Notes under the pieces: model-generated
Told to the model about the DNA's origin: nothing
What the model saw: only the letters and a program-made list of their open reading frames with translations
Databases searched by the model: none
In this document: piece after piece, positions 27,996-34,577 of the stretch
Numbering within the stretch: position 1 is the stretch's first letter
How the letters are laid out: the number at the start of each line of letters is the position of its first letter
Source of the DNA: Tannerella sp.
GTDB taxonomy: Bacteria; Bacteroidota; Bacteroidia; Bacteroidales; Tannerellaceae
Direction: 5' to 3'
Length of the DNA: 38,436 nt
NCBI GenBank assembly: GCA_031285685.1
Contig: JAITVS010000378.1
Coordinates: 1-38,436, forward strand
Made by a program: the position numbers and the translations under genes

Positions 27996-29141
27996 ATGAA
28001 ATCCATTACCTTACTACAACCTCCCAAAATCGTTTTCGGAACGGGATGCCTCTCACAATTTGCAGAGGATTACCTCAAACTGGGATTAAAAAAACTGTTT
28101 ATTCTTACAGCTCCACCGATCCGACCATTGATAGAGCCGGTCATAAATACGTTGGAAAACAACGGAACGGATGTCTGTATCTACGACAAGATTATTCAGG
28201 AGCCGACCGTTGACGATTTCAATCATATTCTGACAACAGCGCGTAACTTTCAGGCTGACAGCATTGCCGGTATCGGAGGAGGCAGCGTACTTGATGTCGC
28301 CAAATTAGTGGCGGTGCTTCTCGAAAGCGATCAACAGGTTGAAGACCTGTTCGGTACCGGGCTGGTAAAATCGCGTAATCGCTGGATCGCCTGTATACCG
28401 ACAACAGCAGGAACCGGAAGCGAAGTATCTCCGAATGCAATCCTGCTGAATGAAAAGGATAAACTCAAAAAAGGGATCGTCAGCCCATATCTTGTAGCCG
28501 ACGCTGTCTATGCCGACCCACAGCTGACGGCCACCGTTCCGCCTAAGATAACTGCAGAAACGGGAATAGACGCGCTGACACATTGTATCGAAGCTTACAC
28601 AAATAAACACGTCCATCCGGTCATCGATCTGTATGCACTGGAAGGCATCAGGCTTATCGCGTCTCATCTTCTGAACGCCGTACAAAACGGGAACAATATG
28701 GAAGCGCGCGAAGCGTTATTATTAGGAAGTTTGTATGGCGGAATGTGTCTGGGTCCGGTCAACACGGCTGCCGTTCATGCGCTCTCCTACCCGCTTGGCG
28801 GAGAGTTTCATATTTCTCACGGGTTGGCAAACTCGATCCTGTTACCCCCGGTTATGCGGTTTAACGTAAGCGCCAATGTCGAAAAATATGCGCAAGTCGC
28901 ACTCGCTTGCGGTGTTACAGCGGGAGCCAACAAATTGGAAACAGCCGAAAAAGGGGTTCGCTTTATCGAAAAACTGGCGGCCGATTGCGGAATCCCGTCC
29001 AAACTATCGGCCATCGGCATTCCGCGTGAGACCATCGAAAATCTGGCAAAAGCAGGTATCGGCGTCACACGCCTGCTGAATAACAACCCACGTGAAGTAA
29101 CTTACGAAGACGCTAAAAATATATACGAAAGCTTATTTTAA
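27996..29141 (+). CDS. Iron-type alcohol dehydrogenase / aldehyde reductase
   Basis: 381 residues, cytoplasmic, full length for group III (iron-containing) alcohol dehydrogenases. The nucleotide-binding motif GIGGGSVLDVAK is at 92-103. The metal ligands are all present: Asp192 and His196 in GIDALTHCIEA, His261 in HALSYPLGG, and His275 in HISHGLAN. These enzymes interconvert aldehydes and primary alcohols with NAD(P)H; lactaldehyde reductase is a close functional relative. In this cassette, I propose that it reduces the aldehyde end of the C4 acid formed by the aldolase, giving D-threonate. A lactaldehyde reductase role in rhamnose or fucose use is the main alternative, but no other gene of those pathways is in the cassette. 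The next gene starts 1 bp after its stop. Confidence 0.9.
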   Translation: MKSITLLQPPKIVFGTGCLSQFAEDYLKLGLKKLFILTAPPIRPLIEPVINTLENNGTDVCIYDKIIQEPTVDDFNHILTTARNFQADSIAGIGGGSVLDVAKLVAVLLESDQQVEDLFGTGLVKSRNRWIACIPTTAGTGSEVSPNAILLNEKDKLKKGIVSPYLVADAVYADPQLTATVPPKITAETGIDALTHCIEAYTNKHVHPVIDLYALEGIRLIASHLLNAVQNGNNMEAREALLLGSLYGGMCLGPVNTAAVHALSYPLGGEFHISHGLANSILLPPVMRFNVSANVEKYAQVALACGVTAGANKLETAEKGVRFIEKLAADCGIPSKLSAIGIPRETIENLAKAGIGVTRLLNNNPREVTYEDAKNIYESLF

Positions 29142-29142
29142 A

Positions 29143-30186
29143 ATGCAAATGATACCGACTATAGCAATCACAATGGGCGACCCTGCAGGGATAGGCCCTG
29201 AAATCGTAGCCAAAGCGCTCAGTCACGAAGAGATATATCACAAATGCAATCCTTTGGTTTGCGGCGATGCCGGTGTAATGAAACAAATCGTAGAACATGA
29301 GGGCTTCCCACTTCGTATAAATCCGGTCAATGATGTATCACAAGCGGAATTTAAACCGGGGGTAATCGACGTATATGATCTAAAGTGTGTCAGTCTCAAT
29401 GATTTTCGCTTCGGAGAAGTTTCTGCACAGGCCGGTAATGCCGCATTCGTTTCCATACGGAAAGCAATCGAACTGGCGATGAATGGTGAAGTCGATGCAA
29501 CCGTAACCGCACCGATCAACAAAACGGCGCTAAATCTGGCCGGACACCATTTTTCAGGTCATACCGAGATTTATGCCCATTTCACCGATACGAAAAAATA
29601 TGCCATGCTGCTTGCAGACGAATTTTTACGGGTCATTCATGTATCAACTCATGTTTCATTAAGGGAAGCGTGCGATCTGGTAAAAAAAGACCGCATCATT
29701 GCGGTAACCCAATTATTAGACGACGCATGCAGGCAATTCGGGATCAAAAATCCGAAAATAGGCATTGCCGGACTGAACCCCCATTCAGGCGATAACGGTT
29801 TATTCGGCTGGGAAGAAGAAAAAGAAATCATCCCTGCGATAAACGAACTTGCGGAAAAAGGTTTCCGCGTAGAAGGTCCTGTGCCGCCCGACACCTTATT
29901 TGCCAAAGCCAAATGCGGATTCTATGATGGTTGCGTGGCGATGTATCATGACCAGGGACATATCCCGTTCAAAGTGGTCGGTTTCAACTGGAATATGGAA
30001 ACAAAAAAAATGGAAAGCGTGCAAGGTGTGAATATCACATTGGGATTACCCATCATCCGCGTGTCGGTTGACCACGGAACAGCATTCGATGTGGCAGGAA
30101 AAAGTGTAGCAAGTCCCGACGCACTGTTACTATCCATCGATTATGCCGCCCGTATGGCCGAGAACAAAATGAAACAAAACGTATAA
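29143..30186 (+). CDS. pdxA2: PdxA2-like 4-phospho-tetronate dehydrogenase (decarboxylating)
   Basis: 347 residues, cytoplasmic. It has the PdxA fold signatures: ITMGDPAGIGPEI at 9-21, metal ligands His170 in HVSTHVSL, His214 in NPHSGD, and His269 in YHDQGH, and VDHGTAFDVAG near the C-terminus. PdxA itself makes vitamin B6, but PdxA2 members encoded next to DUF1537 kinases oxidise D-threonate or D-erythronate 4-phosphate, and the keto acid loses CO2 to give dihydroxyacetone phosphate. The neighbouring kinase gene (57 bp downstream) makes this reading much more likely than B6 synthesis. It follows the dehydrogenase with 1 bp between stop and start; the ATG at 29149 is an equally good start. 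The assignment to D-threonate 4-phosphate is inferred. Confidence 0.88.
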   Translation: MQMIPTIAITMGDPAGIGPEIVAKALSHEEIYHKCNPLVCGDAGVMKQIVEHEGFPLRINPVNDVSQAEFKPGVIDVYDLKCVSLNDFRFGEVSAQAGNAAFVSIRKAIELAMNGEVDATVTAPINKTALNLAGHHFSGHTEIYAHFTDTKKYAMLLADEFLRVIHVSTHVSLREACDLVKKDRIIAVTQLLDDACRQFGIKNPKIGIAGLNPHSGDNGLFGWEEEKEIIPAINELAEKGFRVEGPVPPDTLFAKAKCGFYDGCVAMYHDQGHIPFKVVGFNWNMETKKMESVQGVNITLGLPIIRVSVDHGTAFDVAGKSVASPDALLLSIDYAARMAENKMKQNV

Positions 30187-30243
30187 TGACCGGTCTTATC
30201 CGGAACCTATGCAAGTATCGTATTACTTAATATAAAAAATCAA

Positions 30244-31587
30244 ATGCTTGCCGTTATTGCCGACGATATTACCGGAGCCGCCGAAATGGCGGGAATTGCT
30301 TTTCGCTTCGGATTAAGCGTATGTCTGGAAATATATTCCGACAAACGACTTCCGGGCTTTCGAAATGCGTCATCCGAAAACAATGTCCTTTCGGATGAAA
30401 CATTCGCCGGACAAATAAATAAAACACAACATTCTTCTACTCCGGAACGATTATCCGATTGCGATATGTTGGTTTTAGCGACCAACACCCGTTCTCTTTC
30501 GGAAAATACAGCCGTAGAGCAAACCGGAAAAATAATGGAATTATTAAAAAATGCCGGCTGTCCTTTAATTTATAAAAAAACAGACTCGGTTCTCAGGGGA
30601 CATATCGTTCCGGAACTTCAGGTCTTGATCGAAAAAGGAGGATACGAAAAAGCATTGCTCATCGCTCAAAATCCTTCCCGGGGACGCATCATCCGCAATG
30701 GCATTTATAGAGTGAACGAAACACCGCTTTCCGAAACCGACTTTGCACACGATCCGGAATTTCCCGCATACACTTCCGATGTAAAAAAACGGTTGGGAAA
30801 CATTTCTGTCATCCGGTCGTTCAAAGGTACAGATGGCTTATCCGGCGCAAACAACAACATAAACAACGGCTCTTGCATAAACAAAGACACCGGCAAAGTA
30901 AGCCATGATGCCGGCACGAGTAGAAACAACGACAACGCCAATGACAACCATACGAACAAAATATTCGTCGCCAACGCAGAAAGCCGGGATGAGATTCGTC
31001 AAATCCTGAATGATGTCCCGCTGAAAACATTATTAGCCGGCGGAGCCGACCTCTTTACGGAATATCTCCTTTCCACAGGAAACCGGGAAAGAAAGACGAA
31101 CCCGTTTAAAGGATTCGACGACCGAAAAGCAGTTGTTGTCTGCGGAAGCACAGCGACACATAAACTGACCGACTATGAATATTTTAAACGAAATACCGTC
31201 GCATTCTGTAATATGCCACAAGATGTATTCGAAGGAGCATCACCCCGAAAATGGATTGAACAAATAATTAAACAATATGAATCCGGTTCATCCGTCGTCA
31301 TAACAATCAATCACCCACCCCAAAAAGGAAAAGATGTTGCTTTACGACTAAAAAATATAATGACGGAAGCGACAAACACGCTTCTTCAAATCAAACCGCC
31401 TCAGGAGCTGGTTATCGAAGGCGGAGCGACCGCTTTTTCTATTTTGGAATCGATAAATTGGTATGACTTCCGGGTAACAAACGAAATAGCTCCCGGCATC
31501 GTCAGAATGTCTCTCCGCCTAAATCCTCAAACATATATCACCCTTAAGCCGGGAAGCTACCCGTGGGAAAAAACTCTTTTTTGTTAA
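30244..31587 (+). CDS. DUF1537 four-carbon acid-sugar kinase (D-threonate kinase-like)
   Basis: 447 residues, cytoplasmic. The N-terminal substrate-binding domain opens with IADDITGAAEMAG (5-17) and has YKKTDSVLRGHIVPEL (110-125). The C-terminal nucleotide-binding domain has VVVCGSTATHK, then LVIEGGATAFSIL and EIAPGIVRM. This is the full two-domain DUF1537 layout, a family shown to phosphorylate D-threonate, L-threonate, D-erythronate and related acids. Residues about 200-239, between the two domains, are a low-complexity Asn-rich linker (ANNNINNGSCIN, NNDNANDNHTNK), and residues 40-70 carry another polar insertion; both are unusual. It is the last gene of the cassette. D-threonate is the predicted substrate from stereochemistry; see findings. 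Confidence 0.9.
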   Translation: MLAVIADDITGAAEMAGIAFRFGLSVCLEIYSDKRLPGFRNASSENNVLSDETFAGQINKTQHSSTPERLSDCDMLVLATNTRSLSENTAVEQTGKIMELLKNAGCPLIYKKTDSVLRGHIVPELQVLIEKGGYEKALLIAQNPSRGRIIRNGIYRVNETPLSETDFAHDPEFPAYTSDVKKRLGNISVIRSFKGTDGLSGANNNINNGSCINKDTGKVSHDAGTSRNNDNANDNHTNKIFVANAESRDEIRQILNDVPLKTLLAGGADLFTEYLLSTGNRERKTNPFKGFDDRKAVVVCGSTATHKLTDYEYFKRNTVAFCNMPQDVFEGASPRKWIEQIIKQYESGSSVVITINHPPQKGKDVALRLKNIMTEATNTLLQIKPPQELVIEGGATAFSILESINWYDFRVTNEIAPGIVRMSLRLNPQTYITLKPGSYPWEKTLFC

Positions 31588-31644
31588 AAAATAGTTTTTT
31601 ATTCATCTTTTTACAATTTTGTGTTATACAACATGCACCTTTGC

Positions 31645-31697
31645 TTTCATTCACAAAGTAAATTCATTACTTTTACAACATTATAAGCAGCACAGCA
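31645..31697 (+). promoter_or_regulatory. Promoter-like site with ACAG operator before the SusC remnant
   Basis: TTTC (31645-31648), a 19-bp spacer, TACTTTTA (31668-31675; one mismatch to TAnnTTTG), then CAGCACAGCA (31688-31697). The layout is that of the PL1 and GH138 promoters, so it is probably the old susC promoter. The operator now abuts, and by 4 bases overlaps, coding sequence of the SusC plug, meaning the leader and 5' end of the gene were removed by a deletion. Confidence 0.5.
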
Positions 31698-32879
31698 TCG
31701 AAGTATTAAAAGATGCTGCATTTGCTGTTATTTACGGTTCGCGCGGAGCCAACGGGATTATCCTGATTAGCAATCGGATTATTGGGGTATAATACATATG
31801 TACTCCAGGGAAACTTACTCAGCGGAATATATTCGACAAACTTTGCAGACAAAGACCTGGGATGGGAAAAAACCGGACAGGTAAATCTTGGGCTTGACGC
31901 CTCTTTCTTCAATAACCGCATCAATCTGACATTTGATTATTATCACTCAAAAACAAAAGACCTGTTACTCAATGTTCCTATTCCGGCTATCACCGGTTTC
32001 ACCAGCACCCTGACAAATATCGGCGAATTGGAAAATAAAGGATTGGAATTACAGGTATCGACACGCAACCTGACCGGCGAATTCAAATGGAACTCTGATT
32101 TCAACATATCCGGCAACCGGAACAAAGTCCTGGAACTCGGAAATAACAATGCGCCGATCATCATGAGCAATAACAGTTGTAACATCCGGATCGAAGTGGG
32201 ACAACCTTTAGGTAACTACTACGGATATGTATATGATGGTGTGATCATGAGCGAAGCCGAATTAACACAATATCCGGTCTTCAAAGGCAGTGAAGCCGGC
32301 GACCCGAAAATTGCGGATGTCAATAAAGACGGAAAAGTAGACGCAGACGACCGGACGACGATCGGAAATTATCAGCCGGACTTCACGTGGGGATTCACCA
32401 ATACATTCATGTACAAAGGCTTTGATCTGAATGTCATGTTAACAGGTTCGCACGGTGGGGAAATCATGAACCAGCAAGCTCGTTTCACGTTGATCGGACG
32501 CGCTAACCGGGGCGTATATCAACGAGCTTCCAACTTCTGGAAATCAGAAGCAGACCCGGGTGACGGATGGCATTGCAAGCCACGCGGCGAACAAAATACG
32601 ATGCAAAACCAATGTTCTTCTTATTGGGTAGAAGACGGATCATTCGTACGGATCAAAAACATTCGCTTAGGCTACACCTTACCGAATCATTTGACACAAA
32701 AAGCAGGCCTCTCATCCGTAAAAATCTATCTGAATGTCGAAAACGTACATGTATTTTTAGATTACACCAACTACGACCCGGAAGCCAGTTCTTTCCAGAC
32801 AGGAGTCTTCGCCGGATTCGATTATGCGGCATATCCGAACCCGAGAGTATGGACGATGGGGCTTAATTTCAATTTTTAA
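31694..32879 (+). pseudogene. SusC-type TonB receptor remnant 2 (plug fragment fused to C-terminal barrel)
   Basis: 31694-31792 encodes SIEVLKDAAFAVIYGSRGANG then IILIS, the hallmark of the SusC plug domain, and ends at TAA 31792. From about 31765 another frame is open to TAA 32879 and encodes the last 365 residues or so of a SusC barrel: YVLQGNLLSGIYSTN, DLGWEKTGQVNLGLD, then GQPLGNYYGYVYDG and a C-terminal LNFNF ending in Phe. The signal peptide, the carboxypeptidase-like domain and the first two-thirds of the barrel are absent, and the two parts are out of frame. The barrel part itself is well preserved, suggesting recent loss. It is followed by SusD after 27 bp, the normal SusC-SusD order. 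It cannot work as a receptor. Confidence 0.88.
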
Positions 32880-32906
32880 GACACAACCGATTAACAAGAT
32901 AAAATT

Positions 32907-34345
32907 ATGAAACGATTCAAATATATAACAATAGTAGTTACGTTATCCGTAATAATGGGATCCTGCGGAGAAGATTTTCTGAATCTGACCCCACATTCAA
33001 ACGCGAACGAAGAAGATTTCTTCCGGACACAATCGGAAATCGAAACCGCCATGGTCGGAGCCTACAATTCTTTGTATACGGTCTACGGTTCATTAGGAGT
33101 GATGTATTATTTCGGAGCCCTCAGTTCCGACGATGCATACACGGACGACCGGGGAACCGGGGCGTTCGAAGAATTTGAGATCGCTCAGACAAAAGCTAAT
33201 AATACGGAAATTCTGAATGCATGGAATTCGTTCTATGCCGCGATCGCCCGGATAAACAAAATCATAGAAAGTACGGAAAGCCTCACTTTCGAAAGAAAAG
33301 ATAGCTATATCGCTGAAATGAAATTTCTAAGGGCGCTCTACTACTTCAATATGACACAGATATGGGGTGGAGTACCGTTGCTAACGAAAAATATCTCAAT
33401 CAGTGAGGCATATAGTACCGGACGCGCATCCATCGATCAGATGTATGAACAGATCATCAGCGATCTGAAAGATGCAACACAGCACTTGTCGGCAAAAGGT
33501 AGTGAACGGTCGGTCGGTGTGCCGACCAAAGGAGCCGCCTATGCCCTACTCGGCAAAGTTTATCTGACCAAAGGTAATAAATCCGAAGCGGCCGCTACAC
33601 TGATGAACATTTACAATAACTCGTACCAATTAGCCACTGACTATGCCGACCTATGGGATTTGAAAAAAAAGAATGGTGTCGAGTCTATCTTCGAAATACA
33701 ATATATGGGAGGGGCGAGTAATGCGCCAAGTACTATTGGGCACTGTATTCACCGGCAAATAATCTTGGGGCTGTCACGTTACAAGGAGGCGGACATAATC
33801 AGGTAACCGATGATTTGTGGAATGACTACGAAGCGGATGATCCGCGACGGGATATATCCATCCAGGACGGCTGGGTCAATCTACAGGGAACATTGAACCC
33901 GACCCGCTTTCCGATCAAATGGGTTGACCCTACAAAGTCTTATTCCGGAAAACGTGAGGCCAGTGACAACAACTTCATCGTGCTGCGTTACGCGGATGTA
34001 TTACTGATGCTTGCCGAAGCAACCGATGATGCAAAATACCTGAACGAAGTGCGAAACCGCGTAGGTCTGCCGGCATGGGGGTCCCCCGATTATCCGGCAG
34101 CTGAATACCCGACGCTGGCATTGGCGATCGAACATGAGCGCCGGGTTGAATTGGCCATGGAGTTTCACCGGATGTTCGACCTGAAGCGCACAGGACGCGC
34201 GCTTGAATTGCTCAAAAACTCGTCAAAAAACAGTAGCTGACAGCTAAATAGCCTGACAGAAAACAAGTTATCATGGCCTATTCCGGAAACGGTTATCGAT
34301 CAGAATCCGAACTTGTGGAAACCGTTACAGAATCCGGGGTATTAA
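32907..34345 (+). pseudogene. SusD-type starch-binding-like lipoprotein, frameshifted and with an internal stop
   Basis: The start encodes a lipoprotein signal with Cys in IMGSCGEDFLNL and a clear SusD N-terminal half (SEIETAMVGAYNSLY, AEMKFLRALYYFNM, WGGVPL). At about 33730 the frame is lost: inserting one base would restore YWALYSPANNLGAV and then VTDDLWNDY, which continues in the other frame to NEVRNRVGLPAWG and EHERRVELAMEFHRMFDLKRTG. An in-frame TGA at 34238-34240 comes next, after which the same frame reads on as ENKLSWPIPETVIDQNPNLW to TAA 34345, the normal SusD C-terminus. So one single-base deletion and one nonsense codon separate this from an intact gene of about 480 residues. Sequencing or assembly error is possible for either. 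Confidence 0.88.
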
Positions 34346-34405
34346 TAAAACAATATTTCAACATATTTTTCCGGTTTAAAATAGTCTCTTAGTTGTAGCA
34401 AGTGC

Positions 34406-34438
34406 AGAGGCCGTGTCATCTCCGACATGGCCTCTTTT
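34406..34438 (+). terminator. Intrinsic terminator after SusD
   Basis: Stem AGAGGCCGTGTC paired with GACATGGCCTCT (12 bp with one G-U pair), loop ATCTCC, then TTT. It lies 61 bp after the SusD C-terminal stop and before the GH138 promoter, so it closes the cassette/SusCD transcript. Confidence 0.8.
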
Positions 34439-34473
34439 GATTCGTCTTTATGCTATATAACATATTACCCCGT

Positions 34474-34528
34474 TTTCTTTCTGTCACACAAATAAGTTAT
34501 CTTTGTCAGCACAGTACAGCACAGCACT
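34474..34528 (+). promoter_or_regulatory. Promoter and ACAG-repeat operator of the GH138 gene
   Basis: TTTC (34474-34477), a 20-bp spacer, a perfect -7 box TATCTTTG (34498-34505), and then the best operator of the window, CAGCACAGTACAGCACAGCA (from 34507), with three ACAG units at 5-bp period. The spacing is identical to that of the PL1 promoter. The GH138 start lies about 66 bp beyond the expected transcription start. Confidence 0.7.
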
Positions 34529-34577
34529 TTAATCCGATTTAAATTTTACCGGATGGACAAGGCGTAATATATTAGTT

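Noticed and set aside
27996..29141. Lactaldehyde reductase for rhamnose or fucose breakdown
   Set aside because: It cannot be excluded by sequence, but no isomerase, kinase or aldolase of those routes is nearby, whereas the neighbours fit a C4-acid route.
29143..30186. Vitamin B6 gene pdxA
   Set aside because: Adjacent DUF1537 kinase and absence of other B6 genes favour the PdxA2 catabolic role.
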